From Odontocerum albicorne (Eukaryota > Arthropoda > Insecta > Trichoptera > Odontoceridae): a stretch of 64,000 bases of DNA. The number at the start of each line of letters is the position of its first letter. The first letter of the stretch is position 1. The stretch is from contig OX463865.1 in assembly GCA_949825065.1 (NCBI GenBank), positions 19,446,115 through 19,510,114 of the forward strand. The letters run 5' to 3'. Positions 11,001-22,261 of this stretch are shown one piece after another. A program made the position numbers and the translations under genes. The notes under the pieces are model-generated. The model made no database searches. It was not told the origin of the DNA and worked only from the letters and a program-made list of their open reading frames with translations.

Positions 11001-11097
11001 CTTGAACACAATATATACGAGTATTTTAGAGAAAATCAGTTGAAACTTTCTAAAATTGAATTCTACAGTAATCCAAGGAAACGTTGTTCTTCTAACT

Positions 11098-11330
11098 GAG
11101 TTGTGGAGTCTAATAACAACCTGCCCAATAGTATATGTAGTATAGTGAATGCTGTGACATTTGACCGGTTAAAAAAACACCCGGATAAGTTCTTACACAC
11201 AAACTCAAAAATATTGTTACAGTGGTGTTTTGTTCTCTGTGTTTATTTTTTTAAATTGTTTTCCTTTGCTTTATACTTGGCTGTTTCTTTAAGAACATAT
11301 GACAGTTAAACTTGATAACGTTACAATAGC
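11098..11330 (+). pseudogene. LINE-G 3' end
   Basis: A short frame (ESNNNLPNSICSIVNAVTF, then DRLKKHPDKF) looks like the final residues of a non-LTR RT. It is followed by a 3'UTR with ATGACAGTTAAACTTG, which is shared with 26716-26960. Confidence 0.5.
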
Positions 11331-11667
11331 ATTTATACTGTCTATCAATATTGATAAAAACTCCAATCAAAAAGAGAAAACACCTAAAGTAAGAAATGTA
11401 CTTGAGAAAATTAATATTTCTTTTCATTTCACTCACTGAAGTAAACATTATTAACGTGAAAATAGTTCCGATGAAGAAAACGGTGTGTATCTTGAATTTT
11501 TTTCATTTGAGTTAATGACTTAATGACACACAGGTGTTCCCCTTTCAACAGAATAACTAAGGGGTGACGATAGCTGATAGCAAGGGAAGGGACGGCGATA
11601 CAGTAAAGCCAACTTGGCAGTAGCCTAATGCGTATATCTCAGAGGGGTAATATATACATATATGATG

Positions 11668-11915
11668 GTGTACAGCACCGGTATAAAGACTGTAAAATAG
11701 TTGGATAGTTGCCGCTCATTCTTCGGAGATTTCGGCATGACTTTTATGAGTCTCTGTGACAACTGGATGAAGAGATTCCTTTTCAACTGGTAAAATTGGG
11801 TCGAAATAAAACAGAGTACGAAATTTCAGACGTCGGTCTGACCGCTTAAGCCGTCACCCTTCCCTAGCTCGTTCTTTGCAAAACGGTCATTGCGCGCGGG
11901 GGTCGTTCGATACCT
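11668..11915 (+). repeat. interspersed repeat F
   Basis: Starts TACAGCACCGGTATAAAG and ends near TGCGCGCGGGGGTCG. It is homologous to 13800-14130 and 47645-48010 (plus) and to 50285-50620, 50630-50925 and 62270-62606 (minus). No coding content; class unknown. Confidence 0.6.
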
Positions 11916-12004
11916 GCTAATCGGCCAGTTTGAACTTATTCGTTTTTATCCAAGCCATCCAATTTATTATGATTTGATAATGCTTTTTTATAATATTTTT
12001 AATG

Positions 12005-12075
12005 TCAATAAAAATGGGTTCGAATCCCGAATAAGAGCACCCTTGAAGAGAGCCTTCTCTCGAAACGGTGGTTTA
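12005..12075 (+). repeat. B-box-like motif plus small hairpin
   Basis: GGGTTCGAATCCCG matches a tRNA B box. It is followed by CCTTGAAGAGAG and CTCTCGAAACGG, which form a short stem. A relative is at 62943-63015. No convincing A box, so probably the relic of a tRNA-derived repeat rather than a tRNA. Confidence 0.4.
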
Positions 12076-12084
12076 TAAATTATC

Positions 12085-13300
12085 ATTTTCCTATTATTAT
12101 GTTTGGAAGAGATTTTCACAAATTATCCTTTTCATATTATAATTTTTGGAAGGGATTTTCACAAATTATCCTTTTTATTTTATTATGTTTGGTCGAGATT
12201 TTCACAAATTATCCTTTTCGTATTATTATTTTTGGAAGAGATTTTCACATATTATCCTTTTCCTATTATTACGTTTGGAAGAGATTTTCAAAACTTATAT
12301 TTTTCCTATTATTATGTTTGGAAGAGATCATTTTCCTATTATTATTTTTAGAAAAGATTTTTAATAATTATCCTATTCTTATTATTATGTTTGGAAGAGA
12401 TTATCATAAATTATTCATTTCCTATTATTATTTTTAGAAAAGATTTTCAATAATTATCCTTTTCCTATTATTATATTTGGAAGAGATTATCACAAATTAT
12501 TCTTTTCCTTTTATTATTTTTAGAAAAGATTTTCAATAACTTAACTTTTCCAATTATGTTTGGAAGAGATTATCACAAATTATTATTTTCCTAACATTAT
12601 TTTTAGAAAAGATTTTCAATAAGTTTACTTTTCCTATTATTATGTTTGAAAGAGATTATCACAAATTATCCTTTTCCTATTATTATTTTTAGAAAAGATT
12701 TTCAATAATGATCCTTTTCCTATTATGTTTGGAAGAGATTTTTACAAATTATCCTTTTCCTATTCTTATGTTTGGAAGAGATTTTCACAAATTATCATTT
12801 TCCTAATATTATGTTTGGAAGAGATTTTTACAAATTATTCTTTTCCTATTCTTATGTTTGGAAGAGATTTTCACAAATTATTATTTTCCCAATATTATGT
12901 TTGGAAGAGATTTTCACAAATTATCCTTTTGATATTATTATGTTTGGAGGAGATTTTCACAAATTATCCTTTTGCTATTTTTATGTTTGGAGGAGATTTT
13001 CACAAATTATCCTTTTGCTATTATTATGTTTGGAAGAGATTTTCACAAATTATTATTTTCCTAATATTATGTTTGGAAGAGATTTTCACAAATTGTCCTT
13101 TTGATATTATTATGTTAGGAGGAGATTTTCACAAATTATCCTTTTGCTATTATTACGTTTGGAAGAGATTTTCACAAATTATCCTTTTGCTATTATTATG
13201 TTTGGAGGAGATTTTCGTAAATTATCCTTTAGCTATTATTATTTTTGGAAGAGATTGTCACAAATTATTATTTTATTGTTATTATTTTTTAAATAGATTG
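12085..13300. repeat. minisatellite, 43 bp x about 28
   Basis: Units of TTTGGAAGAGATTTTCACAA plus ATTATCCTTTTCCTATTATTATG. The distal half (12725-13250) is the most regular. Because 43 is not divisible by 3, a read-through frame cycles every three units, which creates long open frames of FGRDFHKLSF / WKRFSQIILF / LEEIFTNYPF type. I treat these as non-genic. Confidence 0.92.
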
Positions 13301-13594
13301 TCACATGTTAATACGAGTAACTCCACAAGTTTGTACTGTACACAATGAAAATGTATCATAATACAATACATATTATGGGTAGTACAGTTAATTTCTTGAA
13401 AGCTTGATAAGTGGGGATTTACTGTACAAAAAGACAATAAATCAAACTTGCACGTCTCATGTTTTAACAGACAAAGGCATTCCTATATATATTTTTAATA
13501 GCATAAATAATAAAAAGGGTATTCCCACATTTATCAACTCAATCAACCCCCTAAAATATAAAAAAAGTACGTTTTCAAAGTAAAAATAAATATA

Positions 13595-13672
13595 CTTGGG
13601 TCTAATGAGAGGTCAGTGTTTTTCAAAAATAAATATACTTGGTCTAATGAGAGGTCAGTGTTTTTCAAAAAA
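13595..13672. repeat. direct duplication, about 45 bp x 2
   Basis: AAATAAATATACTTGG plus TCTAATGAGAGGTCAGTG is present twice in tandem. Confidence 0.85.
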
Positions 13673-13799
13673 TTATCATTTTACCTTTGATAAAGATTTA
13701 ACCTTTAAAGATTTAACCTTATTACATAAAATAAAACGCACAATTTAAGAAAACAAAAAAATGATAAAATTCTAAATATAATAACTTGTGAAACAATAA

Positions 13800-14130
13800 A
13801 TGTACAGCACCGGTCTTAAGACTGTAGAACAGGTGAATGGTTGCCGCTTTTACTCCGATATTCCGGCGTAACTTTAATAAGTCTCGGTGAAAAGAAGAGA
13901 TTTCTTGTTGGCCGGTAGAACTTTGTACAAATAAAAAACAGTATGACGTTTGGCACGAGAATATATTTGCTCATTTTGCGTCCCTTAAGTTTAGCCCATC
14001 GCACATCGCAATCGCATCGGACCACTTATGCCATCAGCCTACGCTAGCTCAACGCTTGTCACACGTGTATCGCGCGCATGGGCCGTCCGATCATATGTAA
14101 TGATAATGCGAGGACCACATAACGCCAATT
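13800..14130 (+). repeat. interspersed repeat F
   Basis: Second copy of the repeat at 11668, from TGTACAGCACCGGTCTTAAG to about CGCGCATGGGCCGTCCG. It is longer and better preserved than the first copy. Confidence 0.6.
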
Positions 14131-14338
14131 TTTCTTCACAGACGAGTTCAGATGCGCCATACAACTCAAGTGCTTTTTTTACCTTCTTACGTTCACGTTT
14201 GGGGTTGTAAAATATGGATAGGGGTAGGATCTGCTTCGCTTAGGGGAGGAAAAGGAATAACTCAATCACGCAATTCAATTAATTAATTTACGCCATTTCA
14301 AAAGACACACTGGAGCACCAATCTACAAAAGTACAATA

Positions 14339-14404
14339 AAACGTTCGCAAACACCGCGCACTACGTGACTTCAAACACGTGGTGCGCGGTGTTTGCGAAC
14401 GTTT
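14339..14404. repeat. near-perfect palindrome, 29-bp arms
   Basis: AAACGTTCGCAAACACCGCG and on to ACGTG is followed, after an 8-nt spacer, by its reverse complement ending CGCGGTGTTTGCGAACGTTT. There is one mismatch over 29 bp. The arms are GC-richer than the surroundings. It could be a foldback element core or a hairpin RNA. Confidence 0.9.
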
Positions 14405-15090
14405 GAGCGGGAACGCGCAATGGCAGCACCGATAGAAATATTCGTACGTTTGTAAACCCACCTAAAGTGACAGCTCACAAGTTCCATTCTAATTGTCAGA
14501 CACCGTAAAGTTGACGAGAGCACTTTGGTGTTGAAAATATGAAGATGGATTCAGTTATGACGCCTATTTTAAAAGAATAAGTAGGCGCAAGGATGCAATG
14601 CGCCACGTTTGGCGCATGCGCCACGGTTTGGCCACCCCTTACATAACGAGACGTTCTATTAATGTTTACAGGTAATACTAATAAAAATTACGAGTCTACG
14701 TGCCGCATACGTCCGATATAATAATTCTCATGATTTCTTGAAAGTAGTTGAGCTTTTTTAAATTTATTGATACTTTTACAATAAGACATGCAAAGCACTC
14801 TCCTGCCTAACAAGGTGAATCCTCGTCCTAAGGCATGTAGTTTACATAAAACCAAAATTAAAAACAACACTAAAAAAATCCACTAGACGTATTTACATGA
14901 AAATGTTAAATATTAAATTTATTTTAAGTCAGTCTATCATACTAGTGTTTCTGATGAAATGAAGGTGTTAGATTAGAATGGAGAACATTTGAGGTCTTTG
15001 ATTCTAGGGGCGCGTTGATGAAGTGTTCTAGAGACAGAGAAGACGGTCTACATAGCCGAAGTTAGCTGATTATGGCCGACAGTCTCTTTC
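14405..15090. other. no recognisable gene
   Basis: Contains repeated GCGCCACGTTTGGCGC-type words near 14605-14635 and a TGCCGCATACGTCCGATA word near 14700 resembling the terminus at 49016. No ORF with recognisable content. Confidence 0.4.
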
Positions 15091-15094
15091 TTAA

Positions 15095-15235
15095 ACCCGA
15101 TGTGTATTACTTACCGCCGGGTACTGCATGTGCGCTTAAAGGTGTTGTGCGATAAGCCCAGACCTTTTAGTGGCTTGTCTCTTGAATGTGTTTTTATCCT
15201 TTGCCTCAAAATATGCATGTTATTAGGGGATATAT
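15095..15235 (+). mobile_element. degenerate LINE-A 3' end
   Basis: Retains GATAAGCCCAGACCTTTTAG and TCTTGAATGTG of the LINE-A 3' module. The rest is diverged. Confidence 0.55.
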
Positions 15236-15469
15236 TATATAATCATAGTATAAATAGGCCAAAACCCATACGATGGTTGTCGTCGAAGAAAGAATACGAG
15301 AATTGAATTTTGAATACAAGAGAGCGAGAGAGGAATACTTGGATTCTCTCCGAAAGTAATTCGAAATTTGAATCTCGGTGGGTCCGTGATACTGAACGAA
15401 TTTTAAATATCTAGCTAACAATTTTTGAACCGGTGTAAAAGGGGACGATATATAAATGATATATATAAA

Positions 15470-15516
15470 CAAATTCTACTTTTATGAACATATATTTTCA
15501 TAAATGTAGAATTTGT
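15470..15516. repeat. short hairpin
   Basis: CAAATTCTACTTTTATGAA pairs imperfectly with TTCATAAATGTAGAATTTG over a short loop. Confidence 0.6.
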
Positions 15517-15659
15517 TTTACTTCCGTGAATATTTCACGGGTTGCAACTAGTATTATATACAATAATACATTGCATTTTGCATGATATTTCTTTTTTTGT
15601 CGGCGACCTATTATATTATTAACTGCTTAATAACTGTCATTTATTAATATTCTGTTTTT

Positions 15660-15905
15660 ATTTTTAATATACATGTACAACAAAGGTGTGAGCTAAAACA
15701 TGTTATGTCCTCACGACCGGGCTCCCCCTCTCAATGGGGTGTATCTCGACCAGAGAGATGTTATAAGACAAGACCAGACCTTTTAATAGTTTCTCTCTTA
15801 AATGTATTTTGTTCGACATTACCCTTACATACATATGTAATTTCAGGATATATATGTATGTATATGTGCATACCATGTGGCTACCAATAAACATATATTA
15901 ATTTA
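15660..15905 (+). mobile_element. LINE-A 3' end, diverged copy
   Basis: One GC-rich module (GACCGGGCTCC, TGGGGTGTATCTCGACC, AGACCAGACCTTTTAATAG) followed by an ACCAATAAACATATATT tail. Only one of the two modules is recognisable. Confidence 0.65.
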
Positions 15906-16104
15906 TTTATTTGTTAAATGTTTAAAAACATGTACAACTTTTGTAAGTTATTTCCCTCCCCCCCCATATTTAATCACAACCCTCCTGGGTTTCACGACCC
16001 ACAGTTTGAGAAACGATCCAACGAATTGTAACTTTATGCCAAATTACCAAATAAATAAAAAACCATTCAATGCTTTAATGATTCTTATCAAGTATTTTTT
16101 CATT

Positions 16105-16320
16105 CATAGTTAGGGGTGCACAGTCAAATGATAGCTGGTAAAATGTTTGTCTTCCAGTTCGGAGGTAAGGAATTTGAATCCCATCGATACCCATTTTATT
16201 TATTTTTAAAAAGGGTTAGAATCTGATTTTCACTTTAGAAACCTCTTAAAACATTTTTCCGGTTGGTTGGAAAAAATTTGCCATATAGCAATAAATCTAC
16301 CAGGTATCATCACTGCGCTA
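16105..16320 (+). mobile_element. SINE2, tRNA-derived, degenerate
   Basis: A GGAATTTGAATCCCATC B-box-like block follows a tRNA-like start. The 3' part (TTGGTTGGAAAAAATTTGCC, then TAGCAATAAATCTACCAGG) resembles the LINE-B 3' terminus. Not a functional tRNA. Confidence 0.5.
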
Positions 16321-16461
16321 TCTCCCTAAGGCCTCGGCCACACAGGTAGGAGCTTCGCTTGATACTTAGAGCTACGCTGCGAGTTAGGTGACATATGCTA
16401 GTGAATCTCCTAGCGAACATACGTGTTGGTTCATTTTATTGTGTCACCATGATTTTACAAG

Positions 16462-16593
16462 ATGGTGGAAGTTTTAATAACAGATGTGTATAAAAGGGAG
16501 TCTTTGTGGAACCCATCGAACAAATTATAGAAAAATGTACCTGTAATAAAATCACTTTGGAATGAAGTTGCACAGGAAGTAAATAAAGATAAG
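16462..16593 (+). pseudogene. MADF (Myb/SANT-like) exon of Harbinger element, one stop
   Basis: From ATG 16462 the frame reads MVEVLITDVYKRESLWNPSN, a stop, then VIKSLWNEVAQEVNKDK, ending at donor AAG|GTAAGT. It resembles the first half of a MADF domain (VxxRPxLWdPxxxxYkn ... kxxxWxEIa), a DNA-binding fold related to the Myb/SANT-like ORF2 of PIF/Harbinger elements. The allelic position at 31358-31489 is stop-free. Confidence 0.65.
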
Positions 16594-16702
16594 GTAAGTT
16601 GTAATGAAATTGGTTGGTTTTGAGAGTGGCATCGTGTGTTGACTCAACTGCTCTCAACTGTCAAATGAATTTGTGAGTAGCACTTTGGTGTGGCCAAGGA
16701 TA

Positions 16703-17706
16703 AATAAATAAATACAGGTTTATTGATAGCAACATAGTATGTACATAATAAATTTAGACACATTTCAAGAACACATTAAAAAGAGAATACATTAAAAAAC
16801 GGAAGCTATCAAAAGGTCTGGGCTCATCTAATAACATCCCCCCGGCCATGATACAACCCACCAATATAGGGCGAGCCCAGCCACGGGGACACCAGATGTT
16901 TTTCAGCCCGCACCCTTGAACACATAGAACAAGAAAATAAAAAAAACACAGAAAATAAATACATGACAAAAAATACATTCAAGAGAGAAGACATTAAAAG
17001 GTCCGGACTCATCCCACAAACATTCCCCCGGCCGAGATACACCCCACCAATGTAGGGCGAGCCCGACCGTAAGGGCATCAGGGGGCTTCCATCCCACACC
17101 CCCGCATAAAAAAACAAAAACGTATGGCAGAAAACAAAATAAAATGTAAACCCACATATACCACCTCAGGTTAACTGTCAGCAAGAACGAGAAAAAGAAA
17201 ATCCTAAATGGAGTCAAATTTTACAAAATGACAAATGGGAAATGAAATATTTGAAACAACATTGAAATAGTTAGGCAGTAATACATTGAAATAGTTAAGC
17301 AGTTTTAAAAGAATTAATGAGGAAATAACGCACAAACACATATGCACAATCCTCGATTCACCACCAGCGAAAAGAGAGAAAAGAAAGAAAATAAGAAAAG
17401 AAAATCAAACAAGAGACCCATTAACTACTGAGAAACTCACTAACCACCTAGAAGATAACGCTTTAGAGCATCTCTGAAGGTACAACTATTCACCCGCTCC
17501 TTCAAGGCCTGGGACAACTCATTCCAGCATTTGCTGGCTGAGTATGAGAAGGATCCTTTGAATAGTGTTAGATTATGGTTTGGGATAAGTAAAAGAGTCT
17601 CTCTGCTTCTAGTTTCGTAACCTAGAAAGTTTCTAGTCCAATTCAGTTTTTCGAAGAGATAAAGTGGCATTTTTGTACTGGTAATTTTATGCATGAATGA
17701 AGTCAC
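16703..17706 (-). mobile_element. LINE-A 3' portion nested in Harbinger element
   Basis: Minus orientation. Its TAAATAAATAAATACAGG tail abuts the Harbinger sequence CACTTTGGTGTGGCCAAGG, which resumes at about 17703. It contains the end of the RT frame (17440-17706), a 3'UTR with an ACTGTCAGCAAGAACGAG block, and both GC-rich modules (about 16997-17110 and 16808-16925). Confidence 0.85.
17440..17706 (-). pseudogene. LINE-A reverse transcriptase C-terminus
   Basis: 88 codons open, including KMPLYLFEKLNWTRNF, LTLFKGSFSYSASKCWNEL and FRDALKRYLLGG-stop. This is the C-terminal tail typical of Jockey/CR1-group non-LTR elements. The catalytic RT core is missing through 5' truncation. Confidence 0.75.
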
Positions 17707-17774
17707 CTAGTATATGAGTCACGTAAAACCTAGCTTAGCACCTAACGAAGCACTTTGGTGTGGCCTCGGCTTAA

Positions 17775-18130
17775 GCATTTTTCTACCTAGTGACATATTT
17801 GGGATTCCCGTGACTTCAGTTTTACATATCCAGTGAAATCTCAGTTGATAGTTCCAAGAATAAACCTTATCCTGTATGTGGCATTTATTTCATCCTGTCC
17901 GGAATTAAATGATGATACATATAAAATACACAAAAGTATATCACATCGTTAAGAATATCACCGTTTTTTCAAAAATTTATCCATAATTTATACAAAATAA
18001 TTGTAAACTAACCTTGTCATACAGCAGACATGCAACTGTACGATTACGATTAAGTGAGAATTCATCTTTAATGTAGAATCACTCCGGATTTAGTAGATAT
18101 TGTAGTTCCTCTTACAGTAAAATTGACATT
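17775..18130. other. no recognisable gene
   Basis: AT-rich spacer between two mobile elements; nothing identified. Confidence 0.4.
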
Positions 18131-18132
18131 TC

Positions 18133-18695
18133 TATACTTGAGAAAATGTAGCATGGTCCCTGTGACAGTTCACAAATTTGCCCCAATACAACCTTGTAAC
18201 AACGTTCAGTTATTTTAATTATTTTATCAACTTTAATATAAGCCTCGATTCTAATAAATAGCAAGTTATTTAGGTAAATACATTACATAAAACTAACAAT
18301 AATGACAAATTAACACATCTTGTTACAAATTAGCAAAACTGTGGCAGTTTGTTAAAATCAAATAATACTAGGCGACGTTCGTCAAAAGTCTACGTTAGTC
18401 CGATGGGGTATACGATAATTGGATTTTCGATTTTTTTTATACATGAAATTAAATGTTCGTAATTAGTATTAATTCATAGTGGATCTTGGACTATTTAAAG
18501 ATAGAAACAAATCATACAATACATTAGAAAGTCAGTATAATGATAATTAGGAATTAAAACGTCAGTTTAGAGAAAAACAATTTTTCGATTTAAGAAAAAA
18601 CTATTCGATTTGTAAAAAAAAAAAATTTTACCCCATCCCTTTGAGACATGACATTTCAAACATCACAGGGACCATGCTACATTTTCTTGAGTATA
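18133..18695. mobile_element. MITE with about 33-bp inverted termini
   Basis: TATACTTGAGAAAATGTAGC then ATGGTCCCTGTGAC at the left is matched in reverse at the right (GTCACAGGGACCAT-like, then CTACATTTTCTTGAGTATA) with few mismatches. TA at both edges suggests a Tc1/mariner-type target. AT-rich interior without ORF. Confidence 0.7.
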
Positions 18696-18784
18696 ACAGC
18701 CATAACTGATAAAACATCCCCATCAAGAAGATCTTTTCTAAGGGTGAAACCACTTCCAGAGAAATTCCGTTTTACTTGAATTGA

Positions 18785-21700
18785 ATTTTAATTTATTTCT
18801 TGACATCAATTTGAATGCAGTTAGAAGTAACATACTATATCTTGTTTCAGAATAATTTATTTCTTGACATCAATTTGAATGCAGTTAGAAGTAACATACT
18901 ATATCTTGTTTCAGAATAATTTATTTCTTGACATCAATTTGAATGCAGTTAGAAGTAACATACTATATCTTGTTTCAGAATAATTTATTTCTTGACATCA
19001 ATTTGAATGCAGTTAGAAGTAACATACTATATCTTGTTTCAGAATAATTTATTTCTTGACATCAATTTGAATGCAGTTAGAAGTAACATACTATATCTTG
19101 TTTCAGAATAATTTATTTCTTGACATCAATTTGAATGCGGTTAGAAGTAACATACTATATCTTGTTTCAGAATAATTTATTTCTTGACATCAATTTGAAT
19201 GCGGTTAGAAGTAACATACTATATCTTGTTTCAGAATAATTTATTTCTTGACATCAATTTGAATGCGGTTAGAAGTAACATACTATATCTTGTTTCAGAA
19301 TAATTTATATCTTGACATCAATTTGAATGCGGTTAGAAGTAACATACTATATCTTGTTTCAGAATAATTTATATCTTGACATCAATTTGAATGCGGTTAG
19401 AAGTAACATACTATATCTTGTTTCAGAATAATTTATATCTTGACATCAATTTGAATGCGGTTAGAAGTAACATACAATATCTTGTTTCAGAATAATTTAT
19501 ATCTTGACATCAATTTGAATGCGGTTAGAAGTAACATACTATATCTTGTTTCAGAATAATTTATATCTTGACATCAATTTGAATGCGGTTAGAAGTAACA
19601 TACAATATCTTGTTTCAGAATAATTTATATCTTGACATCAATTTGAATGCGGTTAGAAGTAACATACTATATCTTGTTTCAGAATAATTTATATCTTGAC
19701 ATCAATTTGACTGCGGTTAGAAGTAACATACAATATCTTGTTTCAGAATAATTTATATCTTGACATCAATTTGAATGCGGTTAGAAGTAACATACTATAT
19801 CTTGTTTCAGAATAATTTATATCTTGACATCAATTTGAATGCGGTTAGAAGTAACATACAATATCTTGTTTCAGAATAATTTATATCTTGACATCAATTT
19901 GAATGCGGTTAGAAGTAACATACAATATCTTGTTTCAGAATAATTTATTTCTTGACATCAATTTGAATGCGGTTAGAAGTAACATACTATATCTTGTTTC
20001 AGAATAATTTATATCTTGACATCAATTTGAATGCGGTTAGAAGTAACATACAATATCTTGTTTCAGAATAATTTATATCTTGACATCAATTTGAATGCGG
20101 TTAGAAGTAACATACTATATCTTGTTTCAGAATAATTTATATCTTGACATCAATTTGAATGCGGTTAGAAGTAACATACTATATCTTGTTTCAGAATAAT
20201 TTATTTCTTGACATCAATTTGAATGCGGTTAGAAGTAACATACTATATCTTGTTTCAGAATAATTTATATCTTGACATCAATTTGAATGCGGTTAGAAGT
20301 AACATACTATATCTTGTTTCAGAATAATTTATATCTTGACATCAATTTGAATGCGGTTAGAAGTAACATACTATATCTTGTTTCAGAATAATTTATATCT
20401 TGACATCAATTTGAATGCGGTTAGAAGTAACATACAATATCTTGTTTCAGAATAATTTATATCTTGACATCAATTTGAATGCGGTTAGAAGTAACATACT
20501 ATATCTTGTTTCAGAATAATTTATATCTTGACATCAATTTGAATGCGGTTAGAAGTAACATACAATATCTTGTTTCAGAATAATTTATATCTTGACATCA
20601 ATTTGAATGCGGTTAGAAGTAACATACTATATCTTGTTTCAGAATAATTTATATCTTGACATCAATTTGACTGCGGTTAGAAGTAACATACAATATCTTG
20701 TTTCAGAATAATTTATATCTTGACATCAATTTGAATGCGGTTAGAAGTAACATACTATATCTTGTTTCAGAATAATTTATATCTTGACATCAATTTGAAT
20801 GCGGTTAGAAGTAACATACAATATCTTGTTTCAGAATAATTTATATCTTGACATCAATTTGAATGCGGTTAGAAGTAACATACAATATCTTGTTTCAGAA
20901 TAATTTATTTCTTGACATCAATTTGAATGCGGTTAGAAGTAACATACTATATCTTGTTTCAGAATAATTTATATCTTGACATCAATTTGAATGCGGTTAG
21001 AAGTAACATACAATATCTTGTTTCAGAATAATTTATATCTTGACATCAATTTGAATGCGGTTAGAAGTAACATACTATATCTTGTTTCAGAATAATTTAT
21101 ATCTTGACATCAATTTGAATGCGGTTAGAAGTAACATACTATATCTTGTTTCAGAATAATTTATATCTTGACATCAATTTGAATGCGGTTAGAAGTAACA
21201 TACTATATCTTGTTTCAGAATAATTTATATCTTGACATCAATTTGAATGCGGTTAGAAGTAACATACTATATCTTGTTTCAGAATAATTTATATCTTGAC
21301 ATCAATTTGAATGCGGTTAGAAGTAACATACTATATCTTGTTTCAGAATAATTTATATCTTGACATCAATTTGAATGCAGTTAGAAGTAACATACTATAT
21401 CTTGTTTCAGAATAATTTATATCTTGACATCAATTTGAATGCGGTTAGAAGTAACATACTATATCTTGTTTCAGAATAATTTATATCTTGACATCAATTT
21501 GAATGCGGTTAGAAGTAACATACTATATCTTGTTTCAGAATAATTTATATCTTGACATCAATTTGAATGCAGTTAGAAGTAACATACTATATCTTGTTTC
21601 AGAATAATTTATATCTTGACATCAATTTGAATGCGGTTAGAAGTAACATACTATATCTTGTTTCAGAATAATTTATATCTTGACATCAATTTGAATGCGG

Positions 21701-22185
21701 TTAGAAGTAACATACTATATCTTGTTTCAGAATAATTTATATCTTGACATCAATTTGAATGCGGTTAGAAGTAACATACTATATCTTGTTTCAGAATAAT
21801 TTATATCTTGACATCAATTTGAATGCGGTTAGAAGTAACATACTATATCTTGTTTCAGAATAATTTATATCTTGACATCAATTTGAATGCAGTTAGAAGT
21901 AACATACTATATCTTGTTTCAGAATAATTTATATCTTGACATCAATTTGAATGCGGTTAGAAGTAACATACTATATCTTGTTTCAGAATAATTTATATCT
22001 TGACATCAATTTGAATGCAGTTAGAAGTAACATACTATATCTTGTTTCAGAATAATTTATATCTTGACATCAATTTGAATGCAGTTAGAAGTAACATACT
22101 ATATCTTGTTTCAGAATAATTTATATCTTGACATCAATTTGAATGCGGTTAGAAGTAACATACTATATCTTGTTTCAGAATAATT
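18785..22185. repeat. satellite array, 64 bp x about 53
   Basis: Head-to-tail 64-bp units containing TTGACATCAATTTGAATGCG, then GTTAGAAGTAACATAC, then TATCTTGTTTCAGAATAAT. Variants mark sub-arrays: TTATTTC or TTATATC, GCAG or GCGG, CATACTAT or CATACAAT. Units of roughly 19182-20190 recur at +960 bp (15 units), giving higher-order structure. No ORF. Confidence 0.95.
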
Positions 22186-22261
22186 TTTCCACTTGAATCA
22201 CAAAATCTTAAAAGTGAGGTATCATCCGCCTAAACCTCGAGATAGATTGAAATTTCACTGT

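Larger units (their letters stand above)
16330..17771 (+). mobile_element. PIF/Harbinger-like element with MADF-like exon and nested LINE-A
   Basis: Termini GGCCTCGGCCACAC and GTGTGGCCTCGGCT form an inverted pair flanked by TAA at 16327-16329 and 17772-17774. That is the TWA duplication and GGCC-type start of PIF/Harbinger. The left half carries a short exon with a splice donor; the middle is interrupted by an antisense LINE-A (16703-17706). No DDE transposase is present, so this is a non-autonomous derivative. Paralogues: 31046-31695 and the fragment 2809-2982. Confidence 0.8.

Noticed and set aside
16436..16657. 73-codon minus-strand ORF conserved with 31294-31521
   Set aside because: It is the antisense shadow of the MADF-like exon on the opposite strand, which has the splice donor and domain pattern.
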